From positions 12,658,183 through 12,722,182 of the forward strand of contig OZ038468.1 of NCBI GenBank assembly GCA_964036295.1: a stretch of DNA of 64,000 nt, written 5' to 3'. Within the stretch, counting starts at the first letter, position 1; each line of letters starts with the position of its first letter. A program made the translations under genes and the position numbers. The notes beneath the pieces were generated by a model. The model was not told where the DNA came from. It searched no databases and saw only the letters and a list, made by a program, of their open reading frames with translations. This document shows, one piece after another, positions 8,854 through 64,000 of the stretch. The DNA is from Plumapathes pennacea (taxonomy: Eukaryota; Cnidaria; Anthozoa; Antipatharia; Myriopathidae).

Positions 8854-11800
8854 TCAAATATCACGAACATCATGTGAGTTTTCTTGATGATAAGAAGGCT
8901 TCCACGTGAGCTCAAACAGTCTAAACGCCCTCAACAAGGTAGCGCACTGCAGCACGACCTCTCTGAGCACGTCCAAGACGGGCCTCAGGACATTCTTGAA
9001 TCCTGTGAAAAAGTTCCACGTAAAAACGAAGAGCGGCTGCACAAAGCTGTTAAAAAGAACCGTCAGAGACGGCTTGAGGAGGTGGTCACCAACAACCATC
9101 ACCACACCTGCTAACACACGGAGCAGGACGTAGCGGAGGATAAACCTGAAGAGTTCAAGGAAGAAGATGAACGCAAAGTCCAGGATGATGCGGAGAACAC
9201 TGAAGAATTCTTGCCAGAAATACTGCAGCCATTTCTCGGATCTGAGGACGAAAAAGATAAACAGTCAATAAACGTTTTTACACAGCAAAACGTACGCCCG
9301 CCTTTTCCGTTGAAAACGAGATCAGAAAGAGAGAAAGGGCTTATCAAGCGCAACGGAAAATGAAAATGAAAACGTTAGTGAATAAGAGTATAGGTGTGCG
9401 CCTGTGGTGCGTGTCTGCGTGTATGTACGCGCGCGTATCTGTGCGTGTGCGCGTGTTTCATGTGCGTGTATCTATGAACGTGTACGCGTTTGTGCATGCT
9501 CGTGTGCTTATGTGCGTGTGTGTATGCGCGCGTCTGTATGACACAACGCGTTATCCAGACTTTACTAAAGCTTGGATGAGATCCACAACGTGGTCAGACT
9601 ATCAATTCTCCCAACATTACTCATATATTTTGTTCAAGGCAGGTTGGGAGAATTGGGACCAAGATATTTAGGGATTACAGGGTTAAATATATATTGTAGT
9701 AGACAATACTTCACCTGTCTGCCATTATCTTCATGTGGACTTGTCTCCACTCTGGGCTGCTGGACAGATGATCGTTGTGACCATGATGGAAATAATATGA
9801 GTACCTGAGAGAAAGACAGTCAATGAAGCCAAACTACGAGTGTCACTGTCAATATTATTCATGATGTCACCAGAGATAGCACACAGTACGGTATGTCAGA
9901 ACATTTGATTGCTTGATCATACAAGAGCTCATTGAACTGTCAATGTGACTACAGTACGGTGGTAAAACATTTTCTTCTTGGTTGCTAATGGACATTTTAA
10001 TCCTAAGAGTGATCAACTTCAATTTTCTCTTTTGTATATCATAAAATGATAATAATGAGAACTTGGTATTTGACAGAGCTCAGATGAAAGCTGATCAAAC
10101 CATCAACTCTCACAACAGTGCTCATAAAGTGTATTTCCTCTTGAGTTGTTGGGAGAATATATATTCCAGTGAAAGGGTATTCTAAGCTCAGAACTGAAAA
10201 AATATACTTACTCTTTAAGTTGCCTTTCCCCCTCAAGTGGAACACAGCAACTTTGCTGGATTGCCCCATTTTCAGAATCTGCCAACACATGCTCTTGAGG
10301 CTTGTTTTTGTTAGACTTGTGTCCCCTTGGGGTACGGTCAGTCAGCTGCTGCCGACTGTCACTCACAGGCTGTTCTCTCACACTCTCATCCCAAGAGTTG
10401 TTGTCACTGTCCTCTGGTGGAGTGGGTGTCTTTGTCACATGTGTGTAGGGACTTTTTGGTCTCGATTGCTTCTGGTTTCTCTCATTTCTGGTTGGCCTTG
10501 AGACATTTTGTTCTGCTAGTGAATCTGCAGATGCATGGAACAAAATAATGATAAAAATTAAATTAAGAAATTTGTCAAGCTAACAGCAACCACAAGGAAA
10601 GCATATGAATAAGATCTAAATCATTTTGCATGTGTGAGTTGGGAGCTTAGTCTCGGCAACCACAAAAGCTTATTTACAGAGATCATAAAAGTTAAGAAAA
10701 AGTGCAATTTTGTGACACCGAAGGATGCACTGTGTGGTAACTATGAAAAATAAAAAGTACTAACTTACTGTACCTTGAACAAAAGGCTTCTGATCTCAAA
10801 CATATAATTATCTTTCAATTAGCAATATTGGCGTATACTGTATTTTTTATATCAGTCACTCAATCTGACCCGACCATAAAAGGCAGAATTGTAATGAGCA
10901 CTGATGAATGCATGGACCCATTGATATTGAGATACTTAATAATACATTTCAGGTAATTATGAGTGTCAATGCATTACTGGGCCCGGTTTTTCAAAAGCCG
11001 ATTAAGCTAATCCAGGATTAACGAAGTTCTTTCTCTCGACCCCGCTGCCAATAAACTGCAGAGTTTTGTTCGAAGATGGATTAGAAAGCTTGTTCCAGCT
11101 TAAAAACGCATAAAGGAAGTTGTTGTGGACGAAACCTTCACATTTTCAGGCATATAAATGACATGAAACTTTAGAACTAATCCAGGGTTAGCCTAATCGT
11201 GCTTTGAAAAACCGGGCCCAGTACAATAATTATCAATTATTGATAATTAAATTTACACAAAACTTATCAACACAAAATTTAATCAATCAATCAATCATTG
11301 GATCACAAACCTTTAAAGTCTGTAAATGGAGGATTACTTGGCTGAAAATCAACATCATTCATTTCAATATCAATTTGTGACTGTTCCCTTTTCCCATGCC
11401 CCTTGTTGCTTCCTCTATTGGCATTCACATCTGTGCTCAGTTGGCTTCTATCCACAAAAGATGTGATACCAGGACTCTTGTCTGTAAACGTCGTCACACT
11501 CACAGGTTTACCATAAATCTGACTTGGTCTCTGAGATATAGGAGCTGTCCCTGGTCTAACATCCTTGGCAGATGAGCTACCTTGTGGCAAGGATCTTCCT
11601 GAGGCAGCTGTGGCAGTTTGGGGCTTTGCTGGGGTTCTCCTTGGAGACCCAGCTGTAGCTGGTGGGGGTGCTGGATTGTATCTGGGTGTGGGTTCCTGGC
11701 TGGATGGCTCATCTGCTACATCACCTGGTATACTGTCCCAGTCAGAGTCACTCTCTGGCTCTGCTTGTGGTTTTGTTCCAAACTGTAGCAAGTAGAGAAA

Positions 11801-12585
11801 GTGTGGAGTCCTTTATGTTTTGTTATAATATTTCATGAGTGATATAAAATATATAATTATCTGACCATGCCATTTGGTGAATACCATATTTCTAGTACTG
11901 AGAACAACAGCTAGCTTACTATAAGTGTTCAGCCTATCAGAGGAAATATTCATCCATTGAAAATCTGGTGATGGAATTTTAATGTTTGAAAACGTATATG
12001 CATGCAGTGGCGTCATATTTACTAAATAAATACTGTACGTATATTTTGTCCTCAAACATTTTTCGGTTGCCGTACATGTACAGTAGCTGACAAACATCAA
12101 GATTACTCAACTGTAATAGGTTAGGTCCACGGGAGATCGTTATGGCCTGATCAACACACACTAAAGACTTTTGAAGGAATATAATAAAGTGTGTGTGTCG
12201 ATCGTTGCATGATTTCATGTTGACACAGCTACGGATCGACGAAGTATCAGCAGAAAATTCAGGCTTGTAGATCTATTTCAGTAGTGCGATCGTTTGTCGT
12301 TAGTGAATAAAATATTCTGCTGATCGCTTCATAAACATCGAAGACCGTGGCAGTATATATACATACAACATATTATGCACTCAGCAAACAACATGTAATG
12401 CGAAGGAGCTTCCGTGCGAAAGCGATAATATAAAATCCGTTGGCTGTGCCTGAGTTTACGATTTACAGAATGTCTTCCTGAAGTGTAGCAACTAACGGGA
12501 ATATAGCTAGAGTCAAAGGCATAAAAAAATAGGGTTTAAATATGGCTAATAAAAGAAAGAAAGTGACAAAAATGACGCTTACCAT
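8854..12585 (-). CDS. Predicted membrane-associated protein, family not recognised (5 exons)
   Basis: Assembled from splice sites and phase on the minus strand: exon 1 12583-12585 (only the ATG, donor GTAAGC), exon 2 11311-11782, exon 3 10212-10524, exon 4 9715-9804, exon 5 8854-9241 with TGA. The total is 1266 nt, 421 aa, with all junctions in phase. Residues 1 to about 290 are low-complexity and polar (start MFGTKPQAEPESDSDWDSIP, then Pro/Ala/Ser/Thr-rich). Residues about 293-410 are strongly hydrophobic, with segments such as IILDFAFIFFLELFRFILRY and FVQPLFVFTWNFFTGF that could form membrane or re-entrant helices. I do not recognise the family. It shares a short divergent intergenic region with CC2D2A, so a ciliary or membrane role is possible but inferred. 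Exons 2 and 5 are the best supported; the 3-nt coding exon 1 is the weakest. Confidence 0.65.
9405..9545. repeat. Alternating purine-pyrimidine GTGCGCGT-rich tract
   Basis: The stretch is dominated by GTGTGCG, GCGCGCGT and TGTGCGTG runs with few breaks, inside intron 4 of the minus-strand membrane-protein gene. Such alternating tracts can adopt Z-form DNA; that property is general knowledge and was not tested here. Confidence 0.6.
9590..10190. mobile_element. Fragments of repeat family 3 (TTTCACTCCCAA termini)
   Basis: Two partial copies (about 9590-9690 and 9965-10185) carry blocks shared with the fuller copy at 30021-30222, such as the GTTGGGAGAAT end and the GATCAACTTCAATTTTCTC block. Exon 4 of the minus-strand gene sits between them. 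Confidence 0.55.
10977..11221. mobile_element. MITE-like element, family 2 (CTGGGCCCGG termini)
   Basis: The element begins CTGGGCCCGGTTTTTCAAAA and ends with the inverted complement, CTTTGAAAAACCGGGCCCAG. It is non-coding, about 245 bp, and sits in intron 2 of the minus-strand gene. Related copies are at 19091-19334 and 29522-29772, both in CC2D2A introns. Confidence 0.8.
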
Positions 12586-13505
12586 GGTACTGTCAAATGA
12601 AACGCAGAATATTGTTGTGTTCAAGCACTAATTTGATCTGACAATACCAAACGGAGCACTGATCGCTTACAAACAGTTAACTTTAACACGTTCACCTGAC
12701 GGCAGAGACAGATGTTCTTTGATTTTTTCAGTACGAGTATTCCTGTTTCAAAAATGTCCGTTTCGGTGAATACTAGTTCCCAGGTTCTGCCGGTCACTTT
12801 CTTTTCGTGTCAGTTTTGTTGTTATTTTTGTTATTTTTTGGTTTTTCTTTGCACCAACTTTCGTTAGTGAAAAGGAGGATATGATAAAACTATGTCACCA
12901 AAAAATCAACCGTGATTGCACGAAATATTTACGAGCATATCCAAAAACTATAAAAAGCAATAAAAAGACGCGTCGTCATCATGACAACAACGCTTGGACT
13001 TGTGGGTAAATCCATTTGGGAAGTCTGGGCTCCAGTGTGAAAAGCGCGAAATTCCGTCCACAACAAACTGTTTGTGGATTGTCAAGTCAATTTCTTCCCT
13101 TTAAATGGCATCAAGCCGGACTCTGCTGTCTTCTTGAGAAGCTGAAATGATGCAGTAGTCTGTTAGAAATTCATTTCACTAAAGCAAAGGACCTTAGAGG
13201 GAGTTTCGTGACACGATGTTACTCGAAAATGTATTGGATTCGGAAACGAACAGTTGGTTAAACATGGCATTTGTTGATTTCCTCGAGTAATATCTGGGGG
13301 AATCTTCGTACTGTTTGCTTGAATTTCACTGCCACTGTATCAAGGAGGACACTGAATGAAGTTCGCGAGAAGATAGAGACGTTAATAGAAGAAACCTTGA
13401 GCTCTTTCTTTGAATACACTTGGTATATATATATTCATCGTGTTTCTGCCTTTCGGGCTGCAATAACAGTTCGTTACTACTTAGTGATAGTGGAGGATTG
13501 GAAAC
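12586..13505. promoter_or_regulatory. Candidate bidirectional promoter region
   Basis: About 0.9 kb separates the ATG exon of the minus-strand membrane-protein gene from the ATG exon of CC2D2A on the plus strand. The divergent arrangement makes a shared promoter and 5' UTRs likely. No specific factor site is claimed. An X-box (RFX) search would be the obvious test for a ciliary promoter. Confidence 0.5.
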
Positions 13506-58210
<44,705 letters not shown>

Positions 58211-59760
58211 CTGTCAAGACACATGAACTGCGGCTCTGTCTAGTGCGAGAATACTATCATCGGTTAAAAACGTAAGTCATTTTCTAAGAAGTGATCTTGA
58301 GCTTATTTTCCAAGAATATACTAATGTATAGTTTTAGTGTCCAATTAGAGCTGCATTCAGTCTGCAGTTCTGTTTAGAAACGATGCGTTTTCACTTCCCG
58401 TTTACACGAAAACGATATAATTTGGCGATAAAAACCACATTGATTCTAAAATACAGCTAAAAGGTGGATCATTTTCAGAACAGTAGAAACGAGAGATGAA
58501 AACTCCATCGTTTTCTGAAATGAAAATGCATCTGTGTAAACGCAACCGTAGCTTGCAGTGTGCCTAAAACTATTACATGGCATTTCTTCTTGAATGTAGA
58601 TGTTGTTTGCGGAAATAATGTTCCACAAGACAAATTGTCATTTAAAGGAACCTTCAGTCAAACGCTGACTTACGAAATGAAGATAAAACTCTGGCTGATC
58701 CCATGATAAAAAGCAAACAAACCGGTCAGACTTGAATAAATCTTGTTTGTGCAAGGAAATAACTTGTGTCAGAGGAGTCCAACTCCACTGCTTTTTCCAG
58801 TCAGTTTATGCTAGTCTGTGTTATGTGTGTAATATCAGTAAATATGTTGCAGGTTCACCTAAACTCGTTTTGTAGGTTTAAGTTATTTTTGCCCACGACA
58901 TGAAGACAAAACGCTTTTGATTTTTTTAGCTGCTTTAAATGCTTTTGCTCCTATTTGAGGGGATTGTCTTGGGACGCTATTCTTGCCAAGGTTCAGTATC
59001 GGCCTTCTCATTTTCCGAGTTTTAAGTTTTCCGAGTTTTTACAGGTAGAGATTGCAGCAGTATCACAGGACCAGTGATGCTAAGTGAAAGCCTTCATTGT
59101 CGTTTATTTATCTATTTCACGCTATACTTATCAAGGAAACAAAACAAATATTTCGATATTTTGATATTTACTATTATAGGCATGCTAAGGGATCGTTCCA
59201 CAGGTTTCCCCGGTTACCGTGGCCCAAAAAAGCAGAATGATATAATTATCATTTTGTGTATATTATATCATTAAACGTGCTTTGTAGTTCACTCACCAAT
59301 GCGGAATGTGAGCGGGGTTGAGATCCTCGTGAGACAGTTCACTTTTACCTTATTGAAGAAAGGTCGTTGCATAGAATATTTTTCACTGCAACGGCTATAA
59401 TACTGCTTCTTCTACTGTTCTTCGGAACAGGAAGGAGAGTTAAAACCTCTTTTTCTGAACTTCTGCGGATCAAGAAATATGGAATGATTTGTTCTATTGA
59501 ACATCTACGAGACAGAAGGTCGAGGAAATCCCATCTGCATTCCTATACGAAAGATGACTGGGGGAGGACAAATCTGTTTTGTCGCACTCCTACGGAACGG
59601 GGCGAGATGAACACGACTCTTTTCTTGCACTTCCAAGAAACTGGACTGGGAGAGGGCAACTCTTTTCTGCTACACCCTCTACGAAGTAGGACAAGGATTG
59701 TACAACTCTACAATTATGCACTATGACTAAGAAATTGGAGATCACTGATCTTTTGATATT
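58211..59760. other. CC2D2A 3' flank and intergenic DNA
   Basis: Contains a family-9 repeat copy (about 58339-58553) and an AATAAA at about 58736 that could end the CC2D2A transcript. An open frame at 59367-59726 has no recognisable similarity and its second half (59520-59700) is a degenerate tandem repeat of about 60 bp, so I do not call it a gene. Confidence 0.5.
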
Positions 59761-62327
59761 CTACGCAATAGGTGGAACAGGAACGACCTTGTTTCGCGCC
59801 AAGCTAGAACTATCAAACGAATATTGGGCCACTTGTATCCTGACAGCATCCATACTGTTTTGCTCTGGATGAGCTAAAATAACAAAGATCTTGGGCCCAA
59901 ACATGCAACCAAGTAATCCAAACGAGCTGATTAGTGTTGCTGCAGAGCTTATGAGCGTCACGTACCAGTCTTCCATCGCGAACTCCATTGGCTTAGAAAC
60001 CGCGCTGGTGAGTAAAATTGCGTACATAGAAAACCCTATGTATTTGGCTTCGTTGAAATTTTCTGGAATGTTTCTAGCTTTGAATGCGTACACCGTACAG
60101 GTAATGCAAAGAGTCGCCAAGTAGATGCCAATAAAGATTACGAAACCAAGACCAGACCACGAAGAATAGTGTCTGCAAACAAGGAACACGTGGCTACCAG
60201 AATGCACCAGTCTAGTTTTATGAGGAGGGTCAATGGACAGCCAAAACATTGTTAAGATAACTATTGTGACTTGAAGAAAGAATAGAGGTATACCTTGCTT
60301 TTTTGAGTCCAGAAGACACCGCTGAAAATTCACTGGTACCACTGTGTTTTGGAAGATACTCAACAAGCGTAAAGTTTTCAACAATAGAACGGATACACAG
60401 ACATTACAGAAAAGATATTGGCAGGAAAGGGAAACTCTGCACCAAAGGTCACTTGGTTCCTGCGTGTTCAGCATGGCGTTCACAATATTTGCTGTTATTG
60501 CAATCAGTAGCACGATGCTAAGTTCTCTGTTAGAGCCCTTAACGACAGGACTTTGGTAGTTTTTGATCATCACGACGGCAAACAAGAAGGTCAGCAGAAG
60601 ACCACAAACACTGACAGCCATAACCACCAATCCTGACGAGCTCGACAAGGTAACGGTAATGAGTGGAAGAGGTTGACATTGTGTCCTTTCTGCGTTCGAC
60701 TTTTCCTCTTTTCCACATTCAATGCAGTTTATAGATCCAACTTTGGTGCTGATTGTACCGTCAGGGCATCGGAGACAGTCCCAGCAACAGTGAGGCTTCC
60801 CTATGGATTTTCTTGTCCCCGGTAAACAAGGTTCTGAACAAATAGAACGCGGAAGAGAAGACACGATATTGGCTCTTCGATTCCAATGTATCCTCTGGCT
60901 TTGAACACTAAGGCTTGGATTCTCTGTTTTGCTCCAATTACCAACGAAGACCAAACCAGGGTCTCCCTGGTTATCTGGTACTGTTCTCAGGTTGACTATC
61001 CTGTATGCAGCTTCGACTGGATCGCCGAATCGATCGAAGTGGACGTTACCAGTTAATCCCTCGAAGTTGGCAAGCGTCAAGAAAAGACCGAGATCTTGTG
61101 GTTTCAATGAGTTTCATCGCTATGTACTTGACGACTCTTGTATATCTTATCCACTGCATAAGCCAACGCATACACGGCATCTATACAGTAAGGTATGTAG
61201 CAACTGTGAAGTTTTCTGATCGACCTTGCTTCTGACAGTGTAAATGGACATGTGGAGGTTTCATTGAGAGGGCCATCTTTGATAGAACAGTTAAATTCTT
61301 GCCGCCAAAAATCATCCCACCACGGGAGTTGGCTCCGCTGCTGAACTCTTTGTCTGTTTATTCCTTTCAGGTGTTCATCAAATCCCGTGTCAAAATGTGC
61401 GTGTGGTTGAACTGAAAGTGATCCGTCAAGAACGTTGAAACCAGGTTCGCGCATTGTCTCTTCAGGGATGATTGCGTCACTTAAGATCCATGTGTAGCCT
61501 GATATTTTTTGCCTGTTGATCTCTTGAATGAAACTATGAACGAAACCACCATAAAGCCAGACCAGGACAACTTTGGCATTTCTTTCTTTCTTCAGCCTTT
61601 TAACTGCCCACTTTAGCTCGCTGAAGAAGTCCAGTCGAGGAATAATCTCGGTAAATGCAAGACAAAACGTACCTCGTGAGTTGGCTTCTTTTTGCAGTGC
61701 AGAGGCTGCGTTTCGTCCGTACGAGTCGTCTAACGCCAAGACGCCTACGTACGTCCAGTTGAAATACTCGACGATATCGGCCATGGCTCTCGTTTGCCAT
61801 TTATCAGTCGGTATGGTGCGGTAAAAATTGTCGTACAGGGACGTGCTCAATTCGACGCTTGTAGCCACGGGACTTATCATTGGAATATGCTTTACCCCGA
61901 GCAGTGTTGACACCAAAATAGAAGTCTGAGAGTCAGGGGGGCCTACCACTGCAACGACTGACTTAGAAAAGTTTCCATCAGTTGCATTGCCTTGTTGTTG
62001 ACACTGAGGATCTCCAGCTCGAACAAAACCATACGTCATTTCCATCGCGATCTCAGAACTGTAGCAGTAGTCTCGGATGTCGTAGCCAAGAGTTACATTT
62101 GGCAGCAGGTCCGGATCGTTGTTGACTTTCTCAATTGCGTAGATCATTGCTTCAGCCAAACCCAAACTCGCGGGAAACAGTTCTTGACAGCCGGTCGATG
62201 GTCGAGAATCACTGTGCACATCAAAAAGTCCTCCGAAAATAACGTCTCCGTGTTTCAGTGCTCTTTTCCAGCTCCACACTAGTGAAGTCAGGCAACACCA
62301 AATGCAGAGAACAGAAAGGGGAGCCAT
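59761..62327 (-). pseudogene. Class C GPCR (mGluR/CaSR-like), single-exon, one frameshift
   Basis: Signal peptide MAPLSVLCIWCCLTSLVWSW, then a Venus-flytrap ligand domain (GDVIFGGLFDVHSD ... VVAVVGPPDSQTS ... YFNWTYVGVLALDDSYGRNA), the cysteine-rich NCD3G domain (CSEPCLPGTRKSIGKPHCCW ... CPDGTIS) and seven membrane helices of the 7TM_3 family ending near GPKIFVILAHPEQ. The N-terminal frame stops at 61104 and the rest continues in another frame (from LKPQDLGLFLTLANFEGLTG). A single missing base within about 61104-61121 explains it, since both frames are otherwise open. It may be a recent pseudogene or an assembly error in a working gene. Length without the shift is about 855 residues, usual for the family. 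Ligand unknown. Start chosen at 62327 rather than the longer frame because it gives a signal peptide. Confidence 0.85.
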
Positions 62328-63046
62328 GGCATGGAATGAATAACAAGATAAAGTGACGCTCTTTAGGAAGTAAAATTTATTTGCATTTTTAATAATCGGA
62401 GCAAATTGACATCGACTGAATTGGCACAAGTCCCATCATAAAAGTGTTACTGGCACCTGCCGTTTGCTAGTTTAAATATTGCGTCAAAAAGAAATTTACT
62501 TGGCAAGTAAACATGAAGTGCTTAATAATATGCATTGGTTTAAGAGGCGTGAGAAACTGAAAAGAAAATTGAAACTGATCACCCTTGGGAGCTTAAGTGT
62601 TAATCCTAAATGCAACCGCTGTAATGGTTTACAGAGGGTTGAGTGAGGGGGAGGGGCAACTTAATGATAGTTAGCTTAGCGGAAACATCAGCTTACAGTT
62701 TTATGTCTTGTTTTAGGTTGGTGATGGTGTGCTAAATGTGGTTTTGTCAATATTATTGCATTCTAATAGCTGTCTAATTGCATCTTATTTTTTTAGCGAA
62801 AAAGCACAAACCGTGTTACGGACGCAAAATGCTACACCATAGAATAGGTTTTATTCAATAATACAGGCTCCTCCAACAGTTATCAAATGCTCCTGTGAGC
62901 CAACTGTGAATGAACATGAAAAAAGCAATTCAACAGATCCGTCTATATTTGCACGTTCCGATTTCAAGTGCGTGATCAATTATTTATTAGTTTTCTTCAC
63001 TCTTGGATATGCATTTGCTTGCCGCCAAGTGACGACAGAACCTCAG

Positions 63047-63246
63047 GGGCCGATTTTTTAAACAAGGTTTAAACAACAGCCATGCTTAATGGACAACGGC
63101 CAAACGTTGTCTTTGTAAACTGACTCCGATCCATGTTCTAAAAATGCAATTTAACGTTTTACTAACCCTGTTTTACAGCGTCCGTTTAAACTTTAATTTA
63201 GCGATAAACCAGGTTAAGTTAGATTTTGTTTAAAAAATCGGCCCTA
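63047..63246. mobile_element. MITE-like element (GGGGCCGATTTTTTAAACAA termini)
   Basis: The left end GGGGCCGATTTTTTAAACAA and right end TTGTTTAAAAAATCGGCCCT are inverted complements. Interior GATCCATGTTCTAAAAATGC matches the copy at 36267-36528. Confidence 0.8.
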
Positions 63247-63619
63247 GAAGTTTACAGAATCTACTGAACCAACCAACCAACCGCCTAATTCCGTTCATTT
63301 CCCCAACTGCTATAACTCATTCCTTGCTATCGCATTCACGAGCTAAAAATAGAGGTGCTTTAGATTTCAAATTTCTTTAATTGTGTTATTTCACACAACA
63401 GTAATTACAATTTTTCATATCGACACCTCTGAGAGGAAACAGCGCGTTAAAATTGAAAAGTCAATTTTCGATTCCATGTTCTTGTACTTAATTTTTGTAA
63501 TTGTATTTGTACTTTGTGGAACCGAAAAAATTAGAGATTTTTCATCAAAATTACCAGACTAAACATACGTCTACATGCTCGCAACGTTCAGGGCAAGAGA
63601 AATTGAAGAGGACGTTGTC

Positions 63620-63638
63620 CCCCCCCCCCCCCCCCCCT
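63620..63638. repeat. Poly(C) run
   Basis: About 18 consecutive C residues following GACGTTGT. Confidence 0.9.
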
Positions 63639-64000
63639 CTAAGATTTTAGTGTTTGATTGACGTGCAAGCCAAAAAAAAAAACTGTCATTTGATTGGATA
63701 ATGTTCATGTGCAAGCGGTTTGGAAGCCTTTCTTATTTTGACTGAGTTTCAAGTGTTCAATTATATTCACTTTCGCTCGCATGATTAAAAGCTTAATTTC
63801 CTATCTGTCAGACACCCATAGAACCAGAAACAGAATTTTCTTTGGATTGAATTGAAATGGCTGTGCGTTGATCCATGAAGCTTGAAAACATGCTATATTT
63901 CAGTTTTTAATTTAAAATTTTGATCATGTTTCCGCCTTCAAGATAATAGTTTTGCCCTTTGGGTAGTAAAAGTACAAGATTACTTTGTTTCACGATTTAT

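Larger units (their letters stand above)
62328..64000. other. Upstream flank of the GPCR, repeats only
   Basis: Includes a family-3 end near 62570-62602, the 63047-63246 element and a poly(C) run at about 63620-63638. No exon was recognised. Confidence 0.5.

Noticed and set aside
8884..9360. Charged plus-strand frames (RRLPRELKQSKRPQQ ... and EDVAEDKPEEFKEEDERK) that look like a gene with one stop
   Set aside because: They are the antisense of exon 5 of the minus-strand gene, which has a polypyrimidine tract and AG at 9243-9242, fits the phase of the upstream exons and reads as hydrophobic helices.
59367..59726. 119-codon frame with a hydrophobic N-terminus
   Set aside because: No recognised similarity, and the second half is a degenerate tandem repeat; not enough to call a gene.

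Overview
The window looks like nuclear DNA of an anthozoan cnidarian, most likely a stony coral. Its genes are rich in introns, introns are mostly 0.1-1.5 kb with standard GT-AG ends, the non-coding DNA is AT-rich and packed with short inverted-repeat elements, and a TPR-CHAT protein and a class C GPCR flank a ciliary gene. Species is inference.

Layout. (1) 2.26-5.78 kb, minus strand: a TPR-CHAT protein with thirteen 40-residue TPRs and a C-terminal caspase-like CHAT domain, essentially one large exon. (2) 7.5-8.0 kb, plus strand: a fragment matching the extreme C-terminus of the ribosome-maturation GTPase EFL1, whose last codons and stop are repeated about six times downstream. (3) 8.85-12.59 kb, minus strand: a five-exon gene I assembled from splice sites and phase (421 aa, disordered N-terminus, strongly hydrophobic C-terminus), family not recognised. 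Its ATG is a 3-nt coding exon about 0.9 kb from, and head-to-head with, the first CC2D2A exon. (4) 13.5-58.2 kb, plus strand: CC2D2A, a transition-zone scaffold of the primary cilium. I resolve 53 coding exons totalling 4953 nt (1650 codons plus stop) with every junction in phase, close to the length of the vertebrate protein (about 1620 aa). (5) 59.76-62.33 kb, minus strand: a class C GPCR (mGluR/CaSR-like) on one exon, broken by a single frameshift near 61.11 kb.

The most unusual region is the last intron of CC2D2A (43.5-58.0 kb, about 14.5 kb against a typical intron well under 1 kb). It holds two 1.4-1.6 kb arms in inverted orientation (about 44.17-45.53 and 56.02-57.59 kb), each with an exon-like ORF made of 23-residue STPR-like basic repeats. 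Between them are six tandem copies of a roughly 1.07 kb unit, each carrying a short ORF and a 137-aa ORF of no family I recognise. Two of the six copies are interrupted by other insertions, one of which contains a TTAA-flanked, piggyBac-like inverted-repeat element. A third, solo copy of the arm lies in CC2D2A intron 34 (33.59-34.68 kb).

The remaining introns and intergenic DNA hold at least ten families of small non-autonomous inverted-repeat (MITE-like) elements, several minisatellites and many microsatellites. No rRNA, tRNA, CRISPR or prokaryotic operon features were seen.
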